Numbered from the stretch's first letter, positions 11,510 through 26,941 are shown. The stretch is DNA of 64,000 nt from Microcebus murinus (GCF_040939455.1 NC_134136.1:107248014-107312013); one strand, 5' to 3'. A program made the numbers and translations. Notes: a model not told the origin generated them from the sequence alone.

Positions 11510-11930
11510 GGAAGGGCTTGTTGGTCCAGCTGTCCTCAGGCAGTTTCTGGCTATAGCACCCTCAGGGGCTAATGAGTTGCAGACTCCTGTCATCCAAGGT
11601 AACAACCTTCCCAGGGCAGCCCATATCTAGTGACTGATGAAGAGCAATGGTATAAACACACAGCCATTTGGGCCCCACTCAAAAAAACTCTGAAAGGTCA
11701 TTCTAGCTCCAACTTGTCCATGTGGTTGAATATGACTGTTGTTGGATCTGCATCAGAGATCTAGTTCTTCCTCTTTCTACTCTTGTCACCTCTACCTTTC
11801 CACAGGTGTTGGTCCCAAGGGCATGGCTTAATAATAAACATGCTGCCTGTTAAACTCAACCTCAAAGTAGACTTCCCAGAACCCAGCCTGTGATTAGAAT
11901 TAGTTGCAGCAAAGGGGTAGGGGTGAAGTG
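11510..11930 (+). repeat. Possible LTR-like old repeat, family unresolved
   Basis: A less AT-rich block with 'cttcctctttctactcttg', 'ggtgttggtcccaagggc', an AATAAA-like 'taataataaacatgctgcc' and 'cttcccagaacccagcctg'. This layout, a polyadenylation signal followed by a short tail, resembles an old solo LTR or medium-reiterated repeat. I cannot name it, and no coding part is present. Confidence 0.3.
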
Positions 11931-13137
11931 AGGTAGGAATAATCTCCTACAATGAAAGGATCATTTGTGTGTAGCTCTGCAGGAGAGCAGAACAAGAACT
12001 GTCTTGCACAAAAGTTATTAGGTAGGAAGGAGTTTATAGGAAGGGCTTTCAGCAGAGTAAAAATTATTCTCTTGTAATTGTATGTTGTATAAATAATATA
12101 AAGATTCTAGTGTGAATTATCCCCAGAATTAAGTACTTCCCTTGACTTAGCCAGGAAAAATGGGACCTGACTTCTGATAGTTCACCACTGTTAGCAAGAT
12201 TTGTTTTTATTACCAGCTAGTTGCCAGAACTGAGTTTACCACTCTAAAGAGAATGGTTTGCACTTAAAAAGGAAGGAAGTACAATGTGTCAAATGCACAT
12301 TATTTACTTCACGATTTTGTTCAAAGCTGCCTATGCTATAAAATGTGCATTATTTTTTATTATAGCAATTTTATTTGAAGTGGAAACTGGAAACATAGCA
12401 ATGGGGAAATGGGGTTGGCATTCCTGAGTTTTCACAAGTTCAAAGAAAAGTCCTCCACGGCATTACTAGTAACATGGTAGGTGGCATTAGTAGAAAGGAT
12501 TCACATCTTTCCATCTCTTAATGTTGTTCTTAATCGGATAGACCTGGAAAGTCCATTAAGTTGGCCTAAATGTCCTTTACTCTTTGCTGAGATTGAAGGG
12601 CTTCTACTATTTAATAAGAAGGCACATATGTAATTTTGGCAAAAATATATTTTGAAATTCACTGGCTTATAATGAAGAACATTGAACAGGAGTATGTTTT
12701 AAAGTGTACTTAATAGTTTTAGGAGAACAGGGCAGTGTGGTAGAAGAGAGAGATAAGTAGACAGAGACTGGGAAGAGTCTACATCCTTGCAATCTCAAAG
12801 ATGTTGTGATTCAAGGACATATATGGAAAACAACTGGCTATAGGAGAGTTCTTAGAAAAGTAAAAACTGAAAAAAAAAAACATTCCTTCTGGTATTCCTG
12901 AAGGTGTAAAAGCTCCTCAATATACTAATAATAAAAAAATGAATAACTCACAAGCAAATGAAGAAATTATCAGACGGAATAGTCTTGAAACTCTATTTTG
13001 GAGTGACTTGAGGTGGAGTTGGGAAGGGTTTTGAGGAAATAAAAAAAAGGGCAAGTCACATGAAAGATAGTGTGAATGATAAGTACATTCAAAAATGTCT
13101 TTTGGAACTCTGCTGGCTTTGTCACAACTAACATCTG

Positions 13138-13215
13138 TGTTACTCAAAGTGGAGTCTGCATACTGGAGTCACTCTAGGACCAATTGGGAATATGTTAGAA
13201 ACTTCTATAGCAATT
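13138..13215 (+). mobile_element. MER5-like DNA transposon fragment
   Basis: 'gttactcaaagtggagtctg' followed by 'gggaatatgttagaaactt' resembles the opening of MER5-type hAT elements (a 'tctcaaagtgtggtcc' motif, then a 'gggaacttgttagaaatg' motif). Short and diverged. Confidence 0.45.
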
Positions 13216-13522
13216 TTAGAGTACAATTTGCATCTGTTACATTTGATAATAAAAAAGGAAACTTGGGTCTTTGGTGTCATTTCATTTTGTAATGATTCCA
13301 TTTTATTGTATTTTACATTTAATGGATTGGGGGTAAAACTATTCCATACAGAAGATATATTGGAAAGTACTGGGCAATAGGAAAAAGGCAGTTTGGTGAG
13401 AGGTGGGGTATGTTACTTTGCTGTTTCTATTTGATACCATCAATATGTGGAAAGGACTGAAAATTGGCCAACTTGGGCTCAGTTCAGGCTCTTATGAGCT
13501 ATTCTCTGTTATCAGCAGTTAT

Positions 13523-13524
<2 letters not shown>

Positions 13525-13576
<52 letters not shown>

Positions 13577-13580
13577 CTCT
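13525..13580. repeat. (TC)n microsatellite
   Basis: An almost perfect TC dinucleotide run with one break at 13571-13574. It reads as GA repeats in the DMD transcript, 1.6 kb downstream of exon 5. Confidence 0.97.
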
Positions 13581-13796
13581 GTCATTTTCTTCCTACATTG
13601 CTGTGAAATAGAGTTAAACCTGTTCAAAGAGTTTGGATAAAAATATATGGGGGCCAATTGGGAGAGCAATAAGGTTGCTGAGTTAAGTAGTTTTACCTCT
13701 GGTCTACATGCTATCTGACCCTGAGCAAGACCAATTTAAAATTCAAGTTAAAAGTCAACTCTACAAAATGAAGTTGTGATATCCACTACAATAGGA

Positions 13797-14196
13797 ATGG
13801 AACTCAAATATCATGCTCGGTGAAAGAAGTTAGACACAAAAGGACACGGACACATATTATTATGATCCCATTAATATAAAATATCCAAGAATGCAAATAT
13901 ATAAAGATAGAAATAGATTAATAGTTGCCTAGCAATGGGGAAGAAGTAGGAAATGAAGAAAAAAAATTCATTTTAGAGTGGTAAAAAAGTGGCCAAACTA
14001 TATTGCTGTGACAGCTGTAAAATTTTAAAATATCCTAAAAATTTTGATAGATTGGGAAGAATCCTGTTCCCTCCTTAATAAACTTTGAGGAGCTACTGAA
14101 CAATAGAGCTAAATTAGATTGGTACTCATTGAATTTTACACTTAGAATGGGAAAATTTATGCTATAAAAATTACATCTCAATAAAGCTGTTTTATA
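13797..14196 (+). mobile_element. Old L1 (L1M-type) 3' end
   Basis: 'ctcggtgaaagaagttagac', 'aggacacggacacatattat', 'aatagttgcctagcaatggg', 'actcattgaattttacactt' and 'tacatctcaataaagctgtt' follow the end of ORF2 and the 3' UTR of old mammalian L1 families. Antisense to DMD. Confidence 0.8.
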
Positions 14197-14334
14197 AAAA
14201 AGTAATACCTACCAGGGATGATGACAGACATATCTCAAGTATACTCCAAATTATGAGTGGAAAACTCTAGGCAATTAATGCCATTCATATGATACACCTC
14301 AAATAAAAGCAATGCACCATACTGAGTATTACAG

Positions 14335-14490
14335 ATATTCTCTCATTTAATCCTGATGAGAAATATACACATGTTCATCTCTATTTTTTTCTCTTTTGAC
14401 AGTGAAAGGACTATGGCCCAGTAAGGGATGACATTATACTCAATGCCACTAAGATGGTAAGTGGGGAAGTTCAAATTTAAATATATGTTG
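14335..14490 (-). mobile_element. MIR SINE fossil
   Basis: Reverse-complement MIR: 'ctctcatttaatcctgatga', 'agtgaaaggactatggccca', 'atggtaagtggggaagttca'. Sense with DMD. Confidence 0.6.
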
Positions 14491-15126
14491 GCCTGACTAA
14501 AATATATATACTATTTTCCCTAAGCCAAAAAAACCCCAAAAAGCTTCAATCTGTTTTATAGAAGTGAAAAAAATTTAGACAGTCAGAACACCATAACTCA
14601 GGTGATTAAAAAAAAATGCAATTTCTAAATCAGATTATGAAGTGAGTTTGTGCACATAACACATATGTTCATATAAATACTCATATACCACTAATATTTT
14701 ACAAGCATTAGTATACATTGAGAATATATCAGACAAACAAAGGTCCATTCCTTTGATAGTGGTTAAAAGGAAAAATACCTTTCTTTTATCTATGTAGATT
14801 CACTTATATGCAAATTATAGAACACAAATATTTATGAAAAATAGTTTTATTAACTTATGGTTGAGACTTTGTAATTTTTGCCTCACCATTACCCAATTAA
14901 ATAAAATTTAGAAAAATATTCCTGCAAATATATCAGAACCTATTTTATATTTTTCGTATCCTTAACATCTCAGATGATATGAATAGTTCCAATTTAAAAC
15001 CAGCACTATGAAGATGACCTTGGTATTGTTAGATATATACATGTTTGTTTTGCTGGTCAAGGGTAAAATGAAAGGAAGAATTAGCAACATGTTACCCAAA
15101 ACAGAACTATTCAAAAGGATTCTTAC

Positions 15127-15219
15127 CTGCCAGTGGAGGATTATATTCCAAATCAAACCAAGAGTCAGTTTATGATTTCCATCTACTATATCAGTGCTTC
15201 CAATATTCACTAAATCAAC
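15127..15219 (-). CDS. DMD: Dystrophin exon 5 (end of CH1, actin-binding site 2)
   Basis: Ninety-three bp, 31 codons, phase 0/0, beginning [17 protein letters not shown] and ending IWNIILHWQ; human residues 89-119. It closes CH1 and carries the segment usually called actin-binding site 2 (about 88-116). The acceptor follows a long pyrimidine run (ccccttctctttatcag) and the donor is gtaagaatcc. The protein reading matches human as I remember it. In human this exon has also been reported to act in the mRNA as an internal ribosome entry site that allows initiation at AUG codons in exon 6; those AUGs are kept here (see the separate entry). Confidence 0.98.
15127..15219 (-). promoter_or_regulatory. 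DMD: Possible exon 5 IRES for N-truncated dystrophin
   Basis: In human DMD an internal ribosome entry site has been reported in exon 5. It drives translation from AUG codons in exon 6 when the normal start is compromised, giving a dystrophin lacking CH1. Here exon 5 has the same length and the same protein reading, and both in-frame exon 6 ATGs are present (9412-9414 and 9400-9402). The call rests on homology only. Neither RNA structure nor activity can be judged from this sequence, and synonymous differences could matter. Confidence 0.35.
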
Positions 15220-15794
15220 CTGATAAAGAGAAGGGGAAAACATTTGAAGATAGAGGACCAAACAAAGTTATAAAGAATACAAAATGTGAAGGTAATTGCA
15301 TTTAACTATTTTCAGAGCCTAAGCAGCATTATAGCTTTTAAAAAGTAATCTAAAAATGAAACAAAAGACATTTGTAAATTCATTTTCCATAACAAACAAG
15401 TGCTCACAAATACATTTAAAGAGATGGAAAATTAATGTACTTTTAGCAAATGAATGGATTTCTGCAGATGAAAGAGGCCATATTATCACCAAATAAAATA
15501 TATAACAATGATAGCCCATAAAGAATGCCTAAAATTGAAACATAAAAAAGAAGTTTCATCAATCCTTCTGTTTATCTCAGAGGAGTGCTATTATAACTAA
15601 GGGTGACTGCATTCAACTAAAATGTCCCTGCTTTATAAAGAATATTAAAACTCTAATAAAGAATAGAGCAAATGTCCAGCTTCCCTTTTCTCTATCCGGG
15701 ACTGAGTTTGGAATTCAAAATCTGGCAGTTTCATTTTTCAAGGCAAATCTCTATGTCTCCTGTCCTTCGTGTTCTTAACATATTTAGGTGTATT

Positions 15795-17110
15795 CAAAAT
15801 AAATATAAGCATCAGGCAAATAAGCACATGAAAAGATGTTCAACATTATTAGCCATTTGAAAAATATAAATTATGGCCACAATGATATATCACTGCACAC
15901 TTATCATAATGGCTAAAATAAAAAATAGTGACATCAAATGCTGGTGAGGATGTGGAAAAACTTGATCACTCAAACACTGCTAGTGAAAATGTAAATGGTG
16001 CAGCCATTCTGAAAAAGAATTTGACAGTTTCTCACAAACTGAACATGTATATTTACTATATAACTCATTAATTGGTCTCTTGTCATTTATCCCAAAGAAA
16101 TGAAAACATATATCTATAAAAAAGCCTGAACTTAAGAGTTCATACTATTAACAGCCTTATTTGTAATAGCCCCAAACTGGGAACAACACAGATTCCCTTC
16201 AAGAGTAAATAATTAAACAATCTGTGCTACAGCCACACCATGGAATACCATTCAGCAATGAAAAAGAACGAACTATTGATACATGCAGCTATTCAGATGA
16301 ATTTCATGGGAATTATTCGAAGTGGAAAAAAAGCCAGTCTCAAAGAGTTACATACTGTATGATTCTACTTTTTTTTTTTTTTTTTTTTTTTGAGACAGAG
16401 TCTCGCTTTCTTGCCTAGGCTAGAGTGAGTGCCGTGGCGTCAACCTAGCTCACAGCAACCTCAAACTCCTGGGCTCAAGCGATCCTCCTGCCTCAGCCTT
16501 CTGAGTAGCTGGGACTACAGGCATGCGCCACCATGCCCGGCTGATTTTTATATTATATATATTAGTTGGCCAAGTAATTTCTTTCTATTTTTATGGTAGA
16601 GACGGGGTCTCACTCAGGCTGGTTTTGAACTCCTGACCTTGAGCAATCCGCCCGCCTCGGCCTCCCAGAGTGCTAGGATTACAGGCGTGAGCCACTGCAC
16701 CCGGCCAGATTCTACTTTTAAAACAGTCTTGAAAAGATAAAATTATAGAAATGGAGAACAAAGTGGTAGTTGCCAGAGGGTAGGGATGGGGATGGATATG
16801 TAGGGTGGTAGGTGGAGGTAGTTATACAAAGGCAATATGAGGGATCCTTGTAATGATAGACCTGTTCTGTGTATTAACTCTATGTTGGATATACAAAACA
16901 TGTGATAATGTTAATATAGAATTAAATATGCACATAAACATGCATGCATGCACACAAACATGAGTACAAGTAATATTGGGGACATCTGAATACTATTGGT
17001 CAATTGTATCAGTGTTCACCTCCTGGTCATGATATCATACTTTAGTTTTACAAGATATTATCAGATCCTAGGGGAGATTAATAACTTAAGGACAAGAAAA
17101 CACCATCATC
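15795..17110 (+). mobile_element. Old L1 (L1M-type), split by an Alu
   Basis: Before the Alu it reads as the end of ORF2 ('gcacatgaaaagatgttcaa', 'tgctggtgaggatgtgg', 'aaatggtgcagccattctg', 'accatggaataccattcagc'). After the Alu it continues with 'aaatggagaacaaagtggta', 'ttgccagagggtaggg' and a decayed 3' UTR. The 3' limit is uncertain. Antisense to DMD, about 0.6 kb upstream of exon 5 in the transcript. Confidence 0.78.
16373..16706 (-). mobile_element. Alu SINE, strepsirrhine type
   Basis: Full-length dimeric Alu in reverse: T-run, 'gagacagagtctcgctttc', right arm 'cctagctcacagcaacctc', linker 'ttagttggccaagtaattt', left arm ending 'gagccactgcacccggcc'. The target-site duplication 'gattctactttt' lies at 16361-16372 and 16708-16719. 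Inserted into an older L1; sense with DMD. Confidence 0.97.
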
Positions 17111-17982
17111 TATATTTCATTTGGGAATTCCTCATGTGGCAGTAGTGAGGGGAGCTCTTCCATATGCAAAAACCACTATAAATTTATCAGTTGACTCATT
17201 GATTCGTTCATTCAAAAAATACATTTTGGTTATATGCCAGGCACTGATGTACTTAAAACACACAAAGTAAAAACTTTCCTGCTTTCACAAAACTTAATTT
17301 TCGTGAGAGTGATAATCAGATCATACATTGTTGAAGATTCAATTATTTAAATAGAGAATATGTAATTTTTAGGAAATAGACTCATACTAGGAAAATCGCT
17401 GCTGGTGGTTATGTTTTGGCTTGCCATTGAGCTGATCCTGGGGAGACTTAGAGCAAGCAATAGGCACTTAGATTGCAGCAGCCCCTATCCACTGTCATTA
17501 GATTGCTCACTGTGTGAGAGGAAGATGGTTCCTCCATTTCCTTATCCTCATAAAATTCCTCATAAGGTGCAATCTCTATTATGTTCAAGTACTGTGCTCA
17601 GATCTGATAAAAAAAAAAAGAGTAAGGTAGAAGCCCTAATGTCAAGAAATCCACAAGTTAATAGGAGGCTGCATAATAAAAACTAATTACAATTAGGTAG
17701 GCTCTAGCAATTCTACCTCTAGGTACATACACAAAAGAATTGAAAGCAGGGACTCAAACAGATATTTATAGACCAATGGTGATAGTGGAATTATTCATAG
17801 TAGCCAAAAAGTAGAAACAACCCAAATGTTTATTGACAGATAAATGAATAAGCAAAATGTAGTATGTACATAAATGGTATATTTTCAGCATTAAAAAGGA
17901 ATTAAATTCTGATACAAACTACATCAATGAACCTTGGAACATATGCTAAGTGAAGTAAGCAAGACAAAAATGACAAAATATT

Positions 17983-18280
17983 GGCCGGGCATGGTGGCTC
18001 ACACCTGTCATCCTAGCACACTGGGAAGCCAAGGCGGGCAGATCGTTTGGGCTCAGGAATTCGAGACCAGCCTGAGCAAGAGCGAGACCCCATCTCTACT
18101 AAAAAATAGAAAAAAAATTATCTGGGCATGGTGGCGCATGCCTGGAGTCCCAGCTACTTGGGAGGCTGATGCAGGAGGATTGCCTAAGCCTAGGAGTCTG
18201 AAGTTGCTGTGAGCTAGGCTGACACCATGACACTCTAACCTGGGCAACAGAGTGAGACTCTGTCTCAAAAAAAAAAAAAA
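17983..18280 (+). mobile_element. Alu SINE, strepsirrhine type
   Basis: Runs from 'ggccgggcatggtggctcac' to 'gactctgtctcaaaa', with 'gctgtgagctaggctgac' in the right arm. The perfect target-site duplication 'tgacaaaatatt' lies at 17971-17982 and 18281-18292. It is antisense to DMD, so it contributes T-rich tracts to intron 4 RNA, and it is inverted relative to the Alu at 16373-16706. Confidence 0.97.
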
Positions 18281-18517
18281 TGACAAAATATTGTTTGATT
18301 CCACTTATTATAGGTACCTATAATAGTTAAATTTATAGAGGACGTACTAGAACTTGCCAAGAGCTAGAGGAGAGGGAAATGGGAAGTTATGGTTTAATTG
18401 GTATAGATTCAGTTTGGGATAATGAAAAAGTCCTGGAGATGAATTGTGGTGATGATTACTCAACACTGGGAATGTACTTAATGCCACTGAATTTGTACAC
18501 TTAAAAATAGTTAAAAT

Positions 18518-20805
18518 AATATCTCAACACAATAAAAGCCATATATGACAAATCCAAAACTAACACCATACTCTGGTGAAAAGTTGAAAGCTTTTGCACT
18601 AAGATCAGGAATAAGACAATGATGCCTACTCTCACCACTTCTTTTTAACACAGTACTGGAAGTCCTAGCCAGAGCCATCAGGAAAGAGAAAGAAATAAAA
18701 GGTATCCAAATTGGAAAGGAAGAAGTAAAATTATCTCTGTTTACAGATGACATGACAGATATAATAATCTCTAAAGACTCCAGAAAAAAAAACTGTTAGA
18801 ACTAATAAATATATTTGGTAAATTTACAGGACAAAAATCAACATACAAAAATAAATAGTGCTTCCATATGTGAAAAATAAACTATCTGATAAAGAAATAA
18901 ATAAAATAATATTGATAGTTACTCCCCAAATAAAATATTGATGAATACATTTAACCAAGGAGGTTAATTATGTGTACACTGAAAACTATAAAACACTGAT
19001 AAAAAAATTGAAGAAGATACAAATAAAGAGAAAGATATCTCATATTAATGGGTTGGAAGAATTAATACTGTTAAAATATCCATAGTATTCAAAGAAATAT
19101 ACAGATTCAATACAATCCTTATCAAAATTGCAATGATTTTCTTATAAAAATGAAATAAAAAATTCTAAAATTCATATGGAAGCACAAAAGACCTGAGATA
19201 GCCATAGCAATCTTAAACAAAAAGAACAAAGTCTGAGGCATTCCACTACCTGACTTCAAAATATACTACAAAGCTTTAGTAATCAAAACAGCATAGAACT
19301 GGCATAAAATAAGAGACATAGAACAATGAAAGAGAATAGACAGTCTAGAAATAAACACACATATTTACAGTCACTTGATTTTCAACAAAGATACCAAAAA
19401 CACACAAAGGGGAAAGGACAGTCTCTTCAATAAATTGTGTAAGGAAAACTAGATATCAACATACAGAAGAATGTAATTAGATTCTTATCTCACACAATAT
19501 ACAAAAATCAACTCAATGTGGACTACAGAAATAAATGTAAGACCTGAAATTGTAAAACTACTAGAAGAAAACATAGAGGAACATCTCCATGACATTGGTC
19601 TGGTCAAAGATTTTTTGGATATGACCCCAAAAGTACAGAAGACAAAAGCAAAAATAGACAAAAGGCATTACATAAAACTAAAAAGACTCTGCACAGCAAA
19701 GAAAACAATTAAGAGTGAAGAGACAGCCCATTGAGTGGGAGAAAATATTTCTATTCTATATATCTGATAAGCTAAAATATATAAAGAACTTACCTCAATA
19801 TTTAGAAAACAAACAAACCTATTAAAAATCAGCAAAGGATCTAAACAAACATTCCTCAGAAAAAGACATACAAATGATCAACATGTATATGAAAAAAATG
19901 TTCATCATCACTAAGCATCAGAGAAATATGCAAATTACAACTACAAACAAGTATCTCCTCATACCTGTTAGAAAGGCTACTATGAAAATGATGGAAGATA
20001 AATTTTGTTGAGGATGTGAAGAAAAGACAACCTCACACACTCTTGGTGGGAATGTACATTGATACAGCCATTATGAAAAAAAGTATGGAAATTTCTTTAC
20101 AAATTAAAAATAGAATTACGATATTCACCAGAAATTCCACTATTGGGTGTATATTCCAAAGGAAATTAAATCAGTGTGTTGGAGAGATATGTGCACTCCA
20201 GTGATCACTGTAGCATGATTCACAATAGCCAAGATATGGGATCAATGTAAGTATCCATCGATAGGAAAATGGATAAAGAAAATGTAGGCTGTGTGTGTGT
20301 GTAATACTATTATACTATAATACTATTTAGCCAGAAAAAGAAGAAATTCTATAATTTGCAACAACATGAATGAACTTGGAGGACATTATGTTAAATAACA
20401 TAATCCAGACACAGAAAGACAAATACTGCCTGATTACACTTATATATGGAATCTAAAAAAGTTGAACTTACAGAAGTAGAAAATAGAATGGTGGTTAACA
20501 GGGGTGAGGAAGTTGAGGGCAGATATTGGTCAAAGGCCACAAAATTTCATTTATAAAGGAGTAATAAGTTTGAGATCTACTGTATAATACAGTAATTATA
20601 ATTAATAACAATGTATTAATGCATTTTGAAAATTACTAAGAGAATAAATTTTAAGTGTTTTTACCACAGAAAATGATAAGGGTGTGAGGCAATAGATATG
20701 TTAATTAACTAAATTGAGCCATTCCATAATATATACATATTTCAAAACATCATGTTTTATATACTTAATATATATAATTTGATCTGTCCATTAAAAATAA
20801 AGTAA
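18518..20805 (+). mobile_element. Truncated L1 nested in an older L1
   Basis: About 2.3 kb of 5'-truncated L1, from the ORF2 reverse transcriptase region ('gtactggaagtcctagccag', 'tctctgtttacagatgacat') through the ORF2 C-terminal remnant (frame at 19516-19734: LLEENIEEHLHDIGLVKDF) to a 3' UTR. Many stops and frameshifts are present. The 15 bp target-site duplication 'aaaaatagttaaaat' at 18503-18517 and 20806-20820 proves insertion into the outer L1 tail. Confidence 0.88.
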
Positions 20806-21812
20806 AAAAATAGTTAAAATGGTACATTTTGTTATGTATATTTTTACCACAACAAAAAGAAGCCATTGGTCACATCCCCACCTCAGAAAAAAGCCAAAGG
20901 CAATACTTAAATGAATGTGCATGGCTTTGTTCTAATAAAACTCCTCTAGGTTCACTGGGAAAAAAATAGACAATTGCGTTTCATGGAAGCTCAGATGCTA
21001 AAAAATTAGTGTGACAAAGTAAGCAAAAGAAATAAGATATATTAAATATTAATTAAATCTGTGAAGAAAAAACAGAAAAACCAGAAGAAAGAAAAGTGTC
21101 AGGTGGGGAAGGCATGTCAGGAAGAGGAGCCCACATGACTAAGAGGTAAAAGATATTATCTGATTGGAAATTAAAGGTGTTGTATTAAGGTACAATTTGA
21201 CATGGCCTTAGAAAGTTACTCTTATCACACTACAGTTAGTTCCCATAATTCCTTTTTAAAGGTCTACATTTAAGTGATGTTGCCATAAGTAGGTATTTTG
21301 TTGTCTGATAGTTGTATTATAAGAAACACAATCACCACTATTCTTTGAATGGTAAACTGCATGCTATTCTTTGTGCTGTTTTATATGTATATGTGTTTGT
21401 ACAGATAGATATGTATATGTAAAATCTCATTTTTGTAATTTAAAAATATTTAATTTCCTTGTACATATACACATAAACATATTATTTCACATAATGCCTG
21501 AATAGAATCTCATAGATAACCTATGTCTTATTTTTCTTCAGACAAGTTTTCTTTCCTATTTTATTCGCCCCTCTTTCTTCTGACTTTTCCCCCAATCTAT
21601 GTATTGAATAAACTCCTTTTTTCCATATTTTAATCTGTATTCATATGATAATTGTATGCATGAAGGTGCATGTATTATTTCATATAGATACAAATCTATG
21701 CAGTTTTATATTTTGCAAAAGGGTCATATTATACAGATTATATTGAATATTGCTTTTATCACCACAATTCCCATTACATTAACTTTAATGAATATATTAT
21801 ATTTCATAGTTT

Positions 21813-24438
<2,626 letters not shown>

Positions 24439-24589
24439 ATATTTCATAGTTTGGATGTATCATAGAGCAGTTATTAAGTCCCTTGTTGGTTCATATTCAC
24501 CGTTTATAGGGTTTTCACATATTTTGTTCTGTTTTGTTTGACCACTTTACACAATGCAGGGATTGACATACTCTGTGTAAATCCTCAGA

Positions 24590-25790
24590 TACTGATACTT
24601 CTATTGTTATAATAGTAATTTTAGAAATGCATTTACTAGATCAAATGGTGTGTGTATATATATATACAGTTTCAGTAGGTGTTTCCACATGTATTTCTAA
24701 AAAAGATTTAGCATTTCATATTTTCACCATCAATGCATAAGGAGTAGGCTCTTCCCTCATCAGCAATAGGTGTTTCTGCCTTGTAATTTTGTTCGTCTAA
24801 TTAGTAAAAAATATATCACTGTGTCAATTTTTTATTTCCATATCATAATGCATTTGAAATATATTTTTATTATTGATTATTACAATTCTATCTGTGAATT
24901 GTCTGTTAGTACATGTTGCTCATTTTTTCCCCATAGGGTAGTTATCTTTAATTTTCTTAAAGATAAGAAATTATCTTCTTAAATTTTAAAAACTCTTTGT
25001 AAATAAGAACTAACATTTATTGAATACTTGTCAGTTGCATGATGTGATTATAATGAATATCTTATTATACTACATAAAAAATGTTTGCATTTTATTCAAA
25101 TATGAGACTGTCTTACCGATTTGTAATTTAAATTTATGCTTTTTTGATTGTTGGTACTAAGGTCAATTTCACATCATAAAAGTAGTTGTAGAATTTGATA
25201 TTTTTGTGTGCTCTGGAATTGCTTAAAATATACCAATTTCATAATTTTAAGGGTTCAGTTATATCAATTTGTGAAGAATCTCGGTACATTTTTCAGTGGT
25301 ACATCTCTAATAACCTAGTAAATGTTTTTTGAAGTAACTAGTCTAGTTTAATTTTTCAGTTATTTTTATCTCAATTTTAGTGATATGCATTGTGCTAGGA
25401 AGTCATCCATTTTCTAGAAATTTTCAAAATTATCATTATAGAATTTCTTGTACTTTTTCTTTTACTTCTTCTGTATTGCATGTTATGCATCCTTTCCCAC
25501 TAATTTTGTATAGTTATAATTCTCACTTTCCTTTTGTAGGATTGAAAAAGGTTTATTTGTCTTATTAATCTTTTCAAAGACTTAAGTTTTTTATAGTTTA
25601 ATTTAATTTTTGTTTTCTAGCTCGATTGTAATTCTTAATATTGTTTCTCTTTTTATAATTCCTTAAGATATATACCTAATTCTTTTATTATCATCTAAAA
25701 AAAAACTTTTAAGGCTATACATTTCTCTCTGAATACAGTTTTCATTGTGCCCACATCATCACTGTACATGTGCATTATATACATTTCATC
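24590..25790 (-). mobile_element. Decayed L1/HAL1-like ORF2 sequence
   Basis: On the plus strand, 'aggtttatttgtcttatt', 'aatcttttcaaagact' and 'ttttgttttctagctc' near 25548-25622 resemble the reverse complement of LINE-1 or HAL1 reverse transcriptase sequence. The left part (24590-24960, with 'atttactagatcaaatggtg') is weaker. All frames are destroyed, and the limits are approximate. Confidence 0.45.
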
Positions 25791-26941
25791 AAGAGTTTAT
25801 GTACATTTTATATTAATGTGCATTTTCCCAAGAAAGAAACAGAATGTCAAAGACAGATGAAGCCTCCTAAAAGTCAGATTTAAAACTAGATCTGGATATG
25901 AGATATAATTCATTAATTACTTCTAGAGAATTCTTCATGAAAGGCCTTAATAGGCTCTCTCCAAGTTAATAAATAATGTACCCCATCATACAGACAAGAA
26001 ATATAATTTATTGTGATTCTGTTTTTTCCCTTATTGTACATCTCTTCTTCAAATAACAAATACTATGAGAAAGAACAATAATTAGTAATCATGAAGACTG
26101 TAGAGGAGGGGTGGTATTTTTGTCATGCCTGAAGGGAATTTATTTTTCATGGTCTTTATATTACTACTGAATGCCACATGTTGATAGTCTGGCTCATTTT
26201 GACTATGAATTCTCATATAATTATTGCTGTTTTAATTTTTCTTACCATATTTCTTACCATGTAGAAATATTACCATGAATGATATTGATTTTCTCAATTC
26301 ATTACTAGTTACTTTTATAATAATCATCGCCATGCTATATAATAGCTTCTCTATTTTCTTTTACATATTTTCTTTCTAATGCATGCTCTGGAATTTTATC
26401 TTTCAAAGATTCTCATCAATCTAATTGCTAAATAATTGCGAATAGGGAAAACAAACATTAAAACCTGTTAAAATCAGTGTTAAATAAATAATTATATCTG
26501 CCTAGTAAGCAAAACAAAAAATTTATATGACATATATGTCAATATACAGACCTACTGTGTGTGTGCATCAGTGTTGGGACAAGGACTGGATACCAGCAAA
26601 TCAAATATTGGGGTCACTAAGGATAAACAAAGTTCTGATTTCTTGTTTTACATAATGAAACACCTGATACCAAAGGGATAGGTGTGAAAATTGATATTGT
26701 GTGTGAAAATTTAATAGCATGCATTGAATTTTTGCAGAAATAAGTTCATCTACACATGCCAATTGGGTGTTGGGGTTCCTGACAACAGACCCAGGATTTT
26801 ACTCATAAGGTAACATTAGATTCTGGCTCAGAATTTGCACTTATCTTTGGAAGATGCTTAATTAAAATTTAACTTTGGAGGATAGAAAATTCACACCATT
26901 TGCATTAACATAATGGAACCTTACTGTGACTCCAGTAGGAG

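Larger units (their letters stand above)
9427..15126 (-). other. DMD: DMD intron 5
   Basis: A 5700 bp intron between exons 5 and 6. Named contents: MIR fossils near 9790 and 14335, a possible LTR-like repeat near 11510, a MER5-like piece near 13138, a (TC)n array and an old L1 tail. The stretches 9950-11500, 11940-13130 and 14500-15126 show nothing I recognise. Confidence 0.95.
17695..20857 (+). mobile_element. Old L1 host of two nested insertions
   Basis: The outer L1M-type element: end of ORF2 at 17695-17970 ('gcaattctacctctaggta', 'aacaacccaaatgtttattg'), 3' UTR at 18293-18517 ('ggagatgaattgtggtgatg', 'gaatttgtacacttaaaaat') and its final tail at 20821-20857 ('ggtacattttgttatgtata'). It is interrupted by an Alu (17983-18280) and by another L1 (18518-20805). 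Antisense to DMD. Confidence 0.8.

Noticed and set aside
11510..11930. A polyadenylation-like site marking a gene end
   Set aside because: AATAAA-like words are common in AT-rich introns; no coding sequence precedes it, and the block looks like an old repeat.
14962..15261. A 99-codon minus-strand open frame read as a separate gene
   Set aside because: Only the centre (15127-15219) is protein-like and it is exactly DMD exon 5 with AG and GT borders; the rest is intron read through by chance.
17934..18304. Open frames on both strands at about 18 kb
   Set aside because: Both are translations of the Alu at 17983-18280.
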